From the NCBI GenBank assembly GCA_009698615.1, contig WLPU01000009.1:1-64000 (forward strand): 64,000 nucleotides of DNA, written 5' to 3'. The notes beneath the pieces are model-generated. The model saw nothing but the letters and a program-made list of their open reading frames with translations, was not told where the DNA came from and searched no databases. Position 1 is the stretch's first letter; every line of letters starts with the position of its first letter. This document shows, in pieces, positions 20,429-28,624 of this stretch. Both the position numbers and the translations under genes were made by a program. Origin of the DNA: Actinomycetota bacterium (lineage in GTDB: Bacteria; Actinomycetota; Actinomycetes; Nanopelagicales; Nanopelagicaceae).

Positions 20429-21538
20429 TTGAAAATTAAATCTGTAGAATTGCGAACAATAAATCTGCCTCTCGTGCGCCCATTTCGAACTTCATTTGGT
20501 ACCCAATATGACCGCTCGTTGTTATTACTTAAAGTCACAACCCACGAAGGTTCTGAAGGTTGGGCCGATTGCGTTGCAATGGTTGACCCTCTCTACTCCC
20601 CTGAATATATGAGCGGAGCACAAGATGTTTTAGAGCGCTTCCTCTTACCTACAATTTTTCACCACGGAGAGATTCGAGCTGAAGACGTTGCAGAACTTCT
20701 CAAACCTTTTCTCGGTCATCAAATGGCTAAGGCAACAATTGAAACTGCAATTCTCGACGCCCAATTAAAACTTGAAGGGGTCTCCTTCGGCTCCTACCTT
20801 GGGTCTAATAAGTCCAAAGTTGATTGCGGAGTCTCCGTAGGAATTGCTCCCACAATTGATGCTCTCGTTGAAGAAGTTAGTCAGTACGTTACAGATGGAT
20901 ATCGTCGAATCAAATTAAAAATTGAACCGGGCTGGGATATCGAACCTGTGCGTGTGATTCGAGAGATGTTGCCAAACATGCCCTTACAGGTCGATGCCAA
21001 CCAGGCTTATTCCCGCACTGACACTGAATTACTAAAGGGGCTTGATGCCTTTAATTTATTACTTATTGAACAGCCTCTCGATGAGCACGATGTTTTGGGG
21101 CATGCTCTCTTGGCAGCATCTGTATCGACTCCAATTTGTCTTGATGAATCCATTACATCTTTGCAATCTGCCCGCGATGCAATTGCTATGAAGGCGACAA
21201 CAGTGATCAATATCAAGCCCGGACGTGTGGGTGGATATCTTGAATCACTCCGAATTCACGATTTGTGTGTGGAAGAAAATATTCCAGTCTGGTGTGGTGG
21301 GATGTTAGAAACTGGCGTGGGTCGAGCTGCCAATGTTGCACTTGCATCCTTGCCTGGATTCACGCTTCCTGGTGACACAAGCGCATCCTCACGATTCTTT
21401 AAACGCGACATTACCAATCCATTTGTTATGAAAGATGGACAACTTTCGGTACCGACAGGACCTGGAATCGGTGTAGAAATTGACAGAGATTTCATTGAAG
21501 AGCTCACCACCTCTTCTAAAGTAATTTTGGCTCCATAA
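20429..21538 (+). CDS. Enolase-superfamily OSBS / N-succinylamino-acid racemase-like enzyme
   Basis: The 369-aa protein belongs to the muconate-lactonizing subgroup. The catalytic lysine motif (IKLKIEPGWD), three metal ligands (QVDANQAY, LLIEQPL, CLDESI) and the second lysine (NIKPGRVGGYL) are all present. Members make o-succinylbenzoate in menaquinone synthesis and/or racemise N-succinylamino acids. The start is a TTG preceded by GAAGGTGG. The upstream GNAT favours the racemase reading; no men genes are in the window to support MenC. Residue motifs do not separate the two activities. Confidence 0.8.
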   Translation: MKIKSVELRTINLPLVRPFRTSFGTQYDRSLLLLKVTTHEGSEGWADCVAMVDPLYSPEYMSGAQDVLERFLLPTIFHHGEIRAEDVAELLKPFLGHQMAKATIETAILDAQLKLEGVSFGSYLGSNKSKVDCGVSVGIAPTIDALVEEVSQYVTDGYRRIKLKIEPGWDIEPVRVIREMLPNMPLQVDANQAYSRTDTELLKGLDAFNLLLIEQPLDEHDVLGHALLAASVSTPICLDESITSLQSARDAIAMKATTVINIKPGRVGGYLESLRIHDLCVEENIPVWCGGMLETGVGRAANVALASLPGFTLPGDTSASSRFFKRDITNPFVMKDGQLSVPTGPGIGVEIDRDFIEELTTSSKVILAP

Positions 21539-21539
21539 A

Positions 21540-22214
21540 TTGACATCTCTTCTCCTACTTAAACTTATATTGGCGCCTTCATTTGTAGCCTTCCTCAGCT
21601 TTATTCAACGCCGATGGGGCGACGGCCTCGGTGGACGATTAATCGGACTCCCAATTACTACTGGACCCTTTATCTTCATCATTTATCTTCAAGAAGGAAG
21701 TTCTTTTGCTTCAGATGCCGCGCATGGCGTGTTAGTAGGACAAGTTGCGCTCATTATTTTTGCTTGGTCTTATTCCACTTCTGCAGTGAAATTCCAGTGG
21801 CGACGGGCATTGGCTCAAGGCAGCGCAGCGTGCATTATCAGCGGAGCAATTCTTACGAGTTTCTATATTCCGCTTGGCTTGCTTTTACTCATACTTCTCA
21901 TTACATGGTCTGCGGCAACAAAATTTTGGCCTGAGTATTCAAATCCTCCACGCGAGAAATCTGCACCACGATGGGAACTGCCTGCCCGCCTCGTAGTCAC
22001 TGTTCTATTAATTCTTTCCCTCACCGGCTTTGCTTCATTACTTGGTCCCCGTGTGGCTGGAGCGCTATCAACATATCCAGTAATTACTTCGGTACTTGGT
22101 GCCTTTAATCAACGCCGTTTTGGTCCAGGTGCAACAGTTGCAACATTGCAAGGAATGGTTCAAGTACTACCTCTCACAATTTTCATTATGACCTTTTTAA
22201 CGATTTCGTTATAA
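21540..22214 (+). CDS. Integral membrane protein in the GNAT/NSAR operon
   Basis: The 224-aa protein has about six hydrophobic segments, including LLLLKLILAPSFVAFLSFI, GVLVGQVALIIFAWSY, ACIISGAILTSFYIPLGLLL and VVTVLLILSLTGFASLLG. It starts at a TTG one nucleotide after the preceding stop. Similar multi-pass proteins are found in some transporter-like families, but I do not recognise this one. Strict operon linkage suggests it moves or senses the substrate or product of the two enzymes; this is inference. Confidence 0.65.
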   Translation: MTSLLLLKLILAPSFVAFLSFIQRRWGDGLGGRLIGLPITTGPFIFIIYLQEGSSFASDAAHGVLVGQVALIIFAWSYSTSAVKFQWRRALAQGSAACIISGAILTSFYIPLGLLLLILLITWSAATKFWPEYSNPPREKSAPRWELPARLVVTVLLILSLTGFASLLGPRVAGALSTYPVITSVLGAFNQRRFGPGATVATLQGMVQVLPLTIFIMTFLTISL

Positions 22215-22297
22215 CCTCTTCATGCGGGTTGACCCTAGTTCAACTTCTCAATCGTAAACAAAGTACGTAGGATTGCAAAGAATATTAAGGGGAAAAA

Positions 22298-25200
22298 TTG
22301 TCCAGCCCGCCGCTTCCAACATCCCACGAGATTGATGGGCTAACGCACCAGGCAATTTCATTAGTTGAGCAATTACTCACAGATTCCGATGCGCAAAGAG
22401 AGCGCAGAGACAAAGCGAATCGAAAGAGATTTGCTCGACTGCTCAAAGATCCAGCTGCAATCGCACTGACCATGTCCCTCACCGATGAAGTGATGCGCAT
22501 GAGTTCTATGTCGCGCGCGGCAAAGACACTGCGCAAGATCACCAAAACCGCATCCCCTTCCGGGCTTGGCATCTGGGATTTCCTAGGCCTCAAGATAATT
22601 AGTGTCATTTCGTTTCTCTTCCCCACGTTGGTAATGCGCATAGTTCATCAACGAGTGCGAATGGCCGCTCATGGAATCATTTTGGGAGCAGAAAAACCAC
22701 TTCTATCTCGCCACATCGCAGATCGTGCGAATGACAAAGCGCGCCTCAATATCAACGTTCTCGGAGAGGCGGTGTTAGGAGACCATGAAGCAGCTGGCCG
22801 TTTGCAATCGGTTATTGAGATGGTGCAACGGCCAGAAGTGAATTATGCCTCCGTGAAAATTTCGTCGGTAGCGAGCCAGCTCATAACCATTGACCACCTT
22901 GGCTCTGTCGAGCGCGTAGCAACGAGCCTTCGTAAACTTTATTCCGAAGCTAAAAATAATAATACTTTCGTCAATCTCGATATGGAGGAATTTCGCGACT
23001 TAGAAATTACTGTTGAAGTTTTCAAGCAAGTACTCACAGAGGGTTCCTTCATGACTATGGACGCGGGCATTGTGCTGCAGGCTTATTTGCCCGAATCACA
23101 TGCAGTTTTTGCCGATTTAGTTTCTTGGGCAAAAATCAGACGAGCTAAAGGTGGAGGCACAATCAAGATTCGCCTTGTGAAGGGTGCAAATCTGGCGATG
23201 GAGAAAGCAGAGGCCGAGCTACATGGTTGGGTCGCAGCACCTTATGCGAGTAAAGCCGAAGTCGATGCAAGTTATGCCCGATTAATAGATACCGCTCTTA
23301 GCCCCGCTCACGCGGATGCGGTTCGAATCGGGATTGCCAGTCATAATCTCTTTCATGTTGCATTTGCAATTGAGGTTGCCAAGGCGCGTGGCGTCGAAGG
23401 GCAACTTGATATTGAAATGCTCGAAGGAATGGCAAACGCTGAAGCACTAGCAATCATCGGAAAGACCGGAAGTATTTTGCTCTACACCCCAGTGACTCGA
23501 CATGATGATTTCCCTGCAGCAGTTGCATACTTAGTAAGGCGTCTGGATGAGAACACTTCGACAGAGAATTACCTGCGTGCTTCGTTTGAGATGACGTTAG
23601 GCAATCAAAGGTTTATTGAACAGAAAGAACGCTTTCTTTCTTCAGTTTCAGAACGTCACAATATTTCAACCTTATCGCGTCGACATTTGCTGCACGATCA
23701 AGATTCAGGCGTTGCATTTTCCAAGGGCATGTTCGAAAATAGCAGCGATGGGGATGCGACAAATCCAACGTTCCGTAGATCCCTCCAATCGGCTTGGACG
23801 GATCTCTTTGACAAAAATGAAATCAAAATTCCGCTCGTCATCGATGGCAACGAGATCTTCAGCTTCGAAACCGAAGTAGGAGGCGATCCAAGTAACGAAG
23901 GCCAGGGTTGGTACACATACAGTGTTGCAAGCGCGAGCGAGGTAGAGCGTGCAGTTTCTTGTGCCCAGCAAGCAATTCATTCGTGGGATGGCATTGGCGC
24001 AATTGCGCGTGGTGAAATTCTTGGCCGTGCCGCGACGCTGATGGAAAATGAAAGTGCGCGCACTATCGCTGTGATGGCGCGCGATGCGGGTAAGACCGTG
24101 TCAGAGGCTGATCCAGAAGTCAGTGAAGCAATAGATTTTGCTCGCTTCTACGCGCTGTCATCACGCAATAAAACTCATGGATCTACACCAATGGGCGTTG
24201 TGCTCATTGTCCCGCCGTGGAATTTTCCTTATGCAATTCCAATGGGCGGAGTCTGCGCCGCACTTGCTAGTGGCAACACAGTGATCCTCAAGCCAGCACC
24301 AGAAACTGTGGCAACGGCTTGGACGATTGTTCAGCAACTGTGGACAGCAGGGGTACCTAGAGAGGTACTGCAATTTGTTCCCACTCGAGATGATTCCGTT
24401 GGCCAACATCTTGTCACCCATCAACATGTCAATGCAGTCATACTCACCGGAGCATTTGAAACCGCATCCATGTTTACAAAATGGAAGCCAGAGATGGTCT
24501 TGCTGGCCGAAACCAGTGGGAAGAATTCCATCATTATTTCAGCAAGTGCAGACATTGATGGAGCAGTGAAGGATTTGGTTCAGTCGGCCTTTGGACATGG
24601 CGGTCAAAAATGCAGCGCGGCAAGTTTGGCAATTGTCGAAAATAGTATCTATAACAATCCTTCTTTTCTACGCCAACTTGCAGATGCTGTAACAAGTTTG
24701 ACTGTTGGTGCGGGATGGAAATACTCGACAACAATGGGTCCAATCATTCGCCCGCCCGCTCCTTCCCTTTTGCGTGCCCTGACAACTGTCGATGAAGGTG
24801 AAAGTTGGTTGGTGCAACCTCGCCAACTAGATTCAAGCGGACACATGTGGTCACCTGGTGTGAAGTTGGGAATCAAAGCGGGTTCGTGGAGTCATAAGAA
24901 TGAGTGGTTTGGTCCAGTCCTTGGAATCATGCTGGCACCTGATTTAACAACTGCAATTTCCTGGCAAAACGAAGTTGATTACGGGCTGACTGCAGGATTT
25001 CACTCACTCGATGAAGCAGAGTGCGAGTTCTGGATCGCACGCGTCGAAGCCGGAAATCTCTATGTCAATCGCGGAATCACCGGCGCAGTCGTCAATCGTC
25101 AACCTTTTGGTGGATGGAAGCGCAGCAGTGTGGGTCCTACAGCCAAAGCGGGCGGGCACAATTACCTCAATAACTTGCGCACGTGGGCACCACTAGACGA

Positions 25201-25687
25201 TCTTGTTCAAAGCATTTCTTCGTCGACGAAATGGTGGCAGGAAATTGGAAGCCGCACGATTGATGCAGCTTCCTTAAATGTTGAACGAAATTACCAGCGC
25301 TATCTACCTTCACCTCATGGCATCCAAGTACGTATTGATTCAGCCACTTCGGAGTCCTGTCTAAAATACATAACTTTTATTGGAGAGCTAACAAAAAGCG
25401 CAATCTCATTGAGCTCTGCAACTCCACATGCCCTGTGCCCAGATGCCCGCGTTGAAAGTTCCAAAGAATTTATATCGCGAATCAGTGGCGTGGATCGAGT
25501 GCGCTGGCTATCACGTGAACAAGTTCCAGCAGTTGAACTTCTAGAAAATGGAATCTCAGTAGATTCTCGTTCTATTGCAGCCCGAGGAGATGTTGAAGTG
25601 CCACGTTGGCTATTGGAGCAAAGCGTTGCAATTACCAATCATCGTTACGGAAATGTAGGAGCGGGACCTAGGCCGCAAATAAGTTGA
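22298..25687 (+). CDS. putA: Bifunctional proline dehydrogenase / pyrroline-5-carboxylate dehydrogenase
   Basis: This enzyme oxidises proline to glutamate: an FAD proline dehydrogenase, then an NAD aldehyde dehydrogenase, with channelling of P5C. The 1129-aa protein starts at a TTG with AAGGGGAA. The PRODH barrel covers about residues 120-450 (IRLVKGANLAMEKAEAELHG, EMLEGMANAEALAI). The ALDH domain starts around residue 520: PPWNFPYAIPMGG near 635, ETSGKNSIII, and catalytic Cys in FGHGGQKCSAASL near 770. FGGWKRSSVGPTAKAGG is present near residue 940. A further C-terminal region of about 130 residues follows. There is no DNA-binding ribbon-helix-helix, so it is not the autorepressor form. The last 20 nt overlap tadC. 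Confidence 0.95.
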   Translation: MSSPPLPTSHEIDGLTHQAISLVEQLLTDSDAQRERRDKANRKRFARLLKDPAAIALTMSLTDEVMRMSSMSRAAKTLRKITKTASPSGLGIWDFLGLKIISVISFLFPTLVMRIVHQRVRMAAHGIILGAEKPLLSRHIADRANDKARLNINVLGEAVLGDHEAAGRLQSVIEMVQRPEVNYASVKISSVASQLITIDHLGSVERVATSLRKLYSEAKNNNTFVNLDMEEFRDLEITVEVFKQVLTEGSFMTMDAGIVLQAYLPESHAVFADLVSWAKIRRAKGGGTIKIRLVKGANLAMEKAEAELHGWVAAPYASKAEVDASYARLIDTALSPAHADAVRIGIASHNLFHVAFAIEVAKARGVEGQLDIEMLEGMANAEALAIIGKTGSILLYTPVTRHDDFPAAVAYLVRRLDENTSTENYLRASFEMTLGNQRFIEQKERFLSSVSERHNISTLSRRHLLHDQDSGVAFSKGMFENSSDGDATNPTFRRSLQSAWTDLFDKNEIKIPLVIDGNEIFSFETEVGGDPSNEGQGWYTYSVASASEVERAVSCAQQAIHSWDGIGAIARGEILGRAATLMENESARTIAVMARDAGKTVSEADPEVSEAIDFARFYALSSRNKTHGSTPMGVVLIVPPWNFPYAIPMGGVCAALASGNTVILKPAPETVATAWTIVQQLWTAGVPREVLQFVPTRDDSVGQHLVTHQHVNAVILTGAFETASMFTKWKPEMVLLAETSGKNSIIISASADIDGAVKDLVQSAFGHGGQKCSAASLAIVENSIYNNPSFLRQLADAVTSLTVGAGWKYSTTMGPIIRPPAPSLLRALTTVDEGESWLVQPRQLDSSGHMWSPGVKLGIKAGSWSHKNEWFGPVLGIMLAPDLTTAISWQNEVDYGLTAGFHSLDEAECEFWIARVEAGNLYVNRGITGAVVNRQPFGGWKRSSVGPTAKAGGHNYLNNLRTWAPLDDLVQSISSSTKWWQEIGSRTIDAASLNVERNYQRYLPSPHGIQVRIDSATSESCLKYITFIGELTKSAISLSSATPHALCPDARVESSKEFISRISGVDRVRWLSREQVPAVELLENGISVDSRSIAARGDVEVPRWLLEQSVAITNHRYGNVGAGPRPQIS

Positions 25688-26450
25688 GGTGGTTAATTGA
25701 TGGCCACAGGGCAAAGAGAATTGAAACCGGCAAAATAAGAAATACAACTGGAATCATCATTGAAATTTCGGCTTTCCCCGCTTTATCCATCAGGTGATTG
25801 CGCTGTATTTGTCTGGCTTCGGCTGCATGACGTTGTAAGACATCGATCAACGGCGCTCCCCGAAGCATTGCAGTGATGAGTGCATCTACAAACCTGCGAA
25901 TTACATCTGATTCAACTCTGCGTCCAAGGCCATCAAGTGCAAGATGAAAAGGGGCCCCGAGACGAACACTCTCTACAACCGTTCTAAACTCGAATGCTAA
26001 AAGCCCATGGGATCGCTCCGAGATTCTCGTCATCGCACCTAATGGGGTCTCTCCTGCAGAAAGGGCCAGCGTGAGCATCTCGATAATAGAAGGAAATTCG
26101 CTCTCAATAGAAGCGCGATAGCGAATGACCTCTTTCGAGAGTTGTCGATCAACGAGCAAGAAGGTTGCGGCGCAAGTAGAAATTGCCAACACGAGACCCA
26201 GTACAAAAGAGCGAGCAATAACTAACCCGATAAAGAGCGCAATTGCTGCAGCCAAGAGTGCCTTACTTACTTGCTTGACTCTAAAAGTTTCATAGGCGGC
26301 TTCTTGACCTATGCGAGCCAATCGCGTACGTACGCCAGAGGAATCTGGCAATCTCTTTATACGAGATAAGGAGCTATCTGTATCAACAATGAGTAGAAGT
26401 GCGCCAACCGCGGCCAGAAGTAAGGGGATCAGGATTTGTTTGGAATTCAT
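25668..26450 (-). CDS. tadC: Tad secretion inner-membrane platform protein TadC-like
   Basis: This is one of the two type II/IV secretion F-domain membrane proteins of the Tad (tight adherence) system. The 260-aa protein has N-terminal membrane segments (ILIPLLLAAVGALLLIV, ALLAAAIALFIGLVI, VLGLVLAISTCAATFLLV), the cytoplasmic F-domain FPSIIEMLTLALSAGETPLG, and a C-terminal pair ending VVFLILPVSILFALWP. It is the last gene of tadABC, 9 nt after tadB, and its 3' end overlaps putA. Confidence 0.85.
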   Translation of the reverse strand: MNSKQILIPLLLAAVGALLLIVDTDSSLSRIKRLPDSSGVRTRLARIGQEAAYETFRVKQVSKALLAAAIALFIGLVIARSFVLGLVLAISTCAATFLLVDRQLSKEVIRYRASIESEFPSIIEMLTLALSAGETPLGAMTRISERSHGLLAFEFRTVVESVRLGAPFHLALDGLGRRVESDVIRRFVDALITAMLRGAPLIDVLQRHAAEARQIQRNHLMDKAGKAEISMMIPVVFLILPVSILFALWPSINHLNLFAA

Positions 26451-26459
26451 GGCGGATCC

Positions 26460-27305
26460 TTAACTAAATACTCGTGGAGTTTTTGGCAATCGGCCAAGTC
26501 GACCCATCCAGAAATATGCCGTAAGGGTCAGAAGAATTCCAATGCACAAAATCGCGATACCTGTTGGTTGCGCAAAGGACTGCGCAGTACCAGGTTGGCT
26601 AGAAAGCAATAGCAGCAATAGCCAAGGCGCGGCCGATGAAAGGTGTGCGGAGTTTCTTATCCATCCATGCTTGATCTCAATTTCCTTGCGCAATGAAAGA
26701 TCCTGCCGCAAGAAATCACCAAGAGTTCGAAATATCTGCAAGAGCTCCGAGCCTCCAAGAGATTTTGCAAGTAATACGGCTTCTAATATCTGATCACTGC
26801 TGTGAGAATTGAACTGGGTCTTGAGGTTTTGTGTGGCAAGAGAAAAGTTCCCCTCACGAAGTAATTCTTGGTGGAACTCGGCAAACGCTGGTCGCAAAAT
26901 CTCCGGGCCTCTTGCTCCAAGTCCGACCATAGCTTCCGATAGTGAAAGTCCAGAGTGAATTCCAGAAATGAGATGATCGATAACTTCTGGCCAAAAATGC
27001 GCCACAGCGCTTTCGTTGCGGGCCGCTTTATTTCTCAAATATGTAAAAGTAATAAGCGTAGAAAAAAAGGAGAACGGAAAGGTAATAATCGCAGAACTTG
27101 TCCATATCAAAACAGCGATGCTTACGATACTTCCGGTAATCATCGACGAAACAATTGCCTTTTTATTGCGCCGGAACGATCCGGAAACTTTCTCTGCCTC
27201 ATTGTGGCTTCTCGTGAGAGGTTGTTGATACATCACACAAACTCCAACTCCGCACATTCCGGCTGCGACAAGTGCAATAAATAGCGCCTCTGCTATGTGC
27301 ATCAC
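26460..27305 (-). CDS. tadB: Tad secretion inner-membrane platform protein TadB-like
   Basis: The 281-aa protein is the TadB-type partner. It has N-terminal hydrophobic segments (LFIALVAAGMCGVGVCVMY, IVSIAVLIWTS), the F-domain FWPEVIDHLISGIHSGLSLSEAM, and C-terminal segments around [15 protein letters not shown] and GIAILCIGILLTLTAYFW. It overlaps tadA by 4 nt. It would form the platform on which the TadA ATPase drives Flp pilus assembly or a related secretion process. Confidence 0.85.
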   Translation of the reverse strand: MMHIAEALFIALVAAGMCGVGVCVMYQQPLTRSHNEAEKVSGSFRRNKKAIVSSMITGSIVSIAVLIWTSSAIITFPFSFFSTLITFTYLRNKAARNESAVAHFWPEVIDHLISGIHSGLSLSEAMVGLGARGPEILRPAFAEFHQELLREGNFSLATQNLKTQFNSHSSDQILEAVLLAKSLGGSELLQIFRTLGDFLRQDLSLRKEIEIKHGWIRNSAHLSSAAPWLLLLLLSSQPGTAQSFAQPTGIAILCIGILLTLTAYFWMGRLGRLPKTPRVFS

Positions 27306-28345
27306 TGTCCCCCAGCATTTGCCATCAAGATGCCGGCGTTTGCAAATTTCTCCGGGTGAGGGAGCGTTCCCAGGCCCCGCTCGTATTTATCTTTCTTCCA
27401 TATCCACAGGGTTTCCATTTCAATGCGATCATTTTCTACTCGCCCAGTCACGGCGGCAATTTCAATGATTCGGCGTTGTCCTGAAACATCTAGAGCAACC
27501 TGCACTACTACATCAATGGCTGCGGCAACTGTTGGAGCGATGAACTTTTGAGATATATTTTCCCCAGCAAGCAATGGCAAAGTTTGTAGTTTTACAATTG
27601 CATCCCGAGCAGAGTTCGCATGAATTGTTCCCATTCCTGGCAATCCAGAATTGAGTGCGATCAACATGTCTAGGGCTTCGGCCTCACGAACTTCGCCGAC
27701 AATAATTCTGGACGGACGCATTCGTAGAGATTCTTTTATGAGTCTTCGAAGCGGGATAGCTCCCTCGCCTTGTAAGTTGGCAGAACGTGTTTGCATGCTA
27801 ACTACATCCGGAAGGTTTGGCTTAAGCTCAAAGACTTCTTCTATTGTAATGACTCGCTCTTGAACTGGAATCGCAGAGACTAGGGCGTTAAGCAAAGTCG
27901 TCTTTCCTGCTTGCGTTGCTCCACTAACTAATATATTGATCCCTGCACATACGCAATCTGCAAGCAAGATTGCGATCTTCGGATTCATTGCTTCGCGAGC
28001 CGCTAAGTCATCAAGGGAAAGATTTCGAAGCAGGTGTTTTCTTATGTTGATGGCCCAATGTTCGGCTGTTATTTCTGGAATGGTGACGTGGAGCCGACTA
28101 CCGTCAGGCAATCGCGCATCAACAAAAGGGTGAGACAGATCCAATCGTCGCCCACTCCACATGAGTGCTCGTTCAACGATATTGCGAACTTCATCGCCTG
28201 TAAGGAGCAGATTTGTTAATTCATTCTTTCCGGATCGAGCAATAAAAATTCTTTCTGGTGAATTTATCCAAATTTCTTCAATGGAACTATCAGACATAAA
28301 TGTGGCAAGAGGTCCAAAGGTCAGAGCTAAATCTGGTGTTGTCAT
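27302..28345 (-). CDS. tadA: Tad/CpaF secretion ATPase TadA
   Basis: This hexameric type II/IV secretion ATPase powers Tad pilus extension and retraction. The 347-aa protein has Walker A VSGATQAGKTTLLNAL, an Asp/Glu box ERVITIEEVFELKP, Walker B RPSRIIVGEVREAEALDML and a His box GMGTIHANSARDA. It is somewhat shorter than typical CpaF because the N-terminal extension is small. It is the first gene of the cassette; the spacer to tRNA-fMet holds a terminator for the tRNA but no clear tad promoter. Confidence 0.93.
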   Translation of the reverse strand: MTTPDLALTFGPLATFMSDSSIEEIWINSPERIFIARSGKNELTNLLLTGDEVRNIVERALMWSGRRLDLSHPFVDARLPDGSRLHVTIPEITAEHWAINIRKHLLRNLSLDDLAAREAMNPKIAILLADCVCAGINILVSGATQAGKTTLLNALVSAIPVQERVITIEEVFELKPNLPDVVSMQTRSANLQGEGAIPLRRLIKESLRMRPSRIIVGEVREAEALDMLIALNSGLPGMGTIHANSARDAIVKLQTLPLLAGENISQKFIAPTVAAAIDVVVQVALDVSGQRRIIEIAAVTGRVENDRIEMETLWIWKKDKYERGLGTLPHPEKFANAGILMANAGGQ

Positions 28346-28443
28346 AGCCAGACTCTAAAATGAATAGGTTTTGAAGCCTCGTGAAACGATCAATATGGTG
28401 GACGACTTTAAATGGTGCACGCGATATTCGATGAAGAGCCCTG

Positions 28444-28480
28444 TCTCAAGAAAAAGAGCGCCTACCCGAAGGTAAGCGCC
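28444..28480 (-). terminator. Intrinsic terminator after tRNA-fMet
   Basis: GGGCGCTTACC-TTCG-GGTAGGCGCTC followed by TTTTTCTTGAG on the minus strand forms a tetraloop hairpin with one mismatch and a U-tract. It lies 18 nt downstream of the tRNA and insulates it from tadA. Confidence 0.8.
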
Positions 28481-28495
28481 CAACTTCATTGTTAC

Positions 28496-28572
<77 letters not shown>

Positions 28573-28624
28573 TCGGTAAGCGCAATCGTAGGTGAGAAGC
28601 ACCTAACTACCAAATCCGAAGAAA

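Noticed and set aside
22215-22297. Possible putA promoter with TTGACC and GTTGA/TCAAC dyad
   Set aside because: TTGACC has no -10 box at a normal distance (nearest A/T-rich hexamer is about 20 nt away), and the 5-bp dyad is too weak to call.
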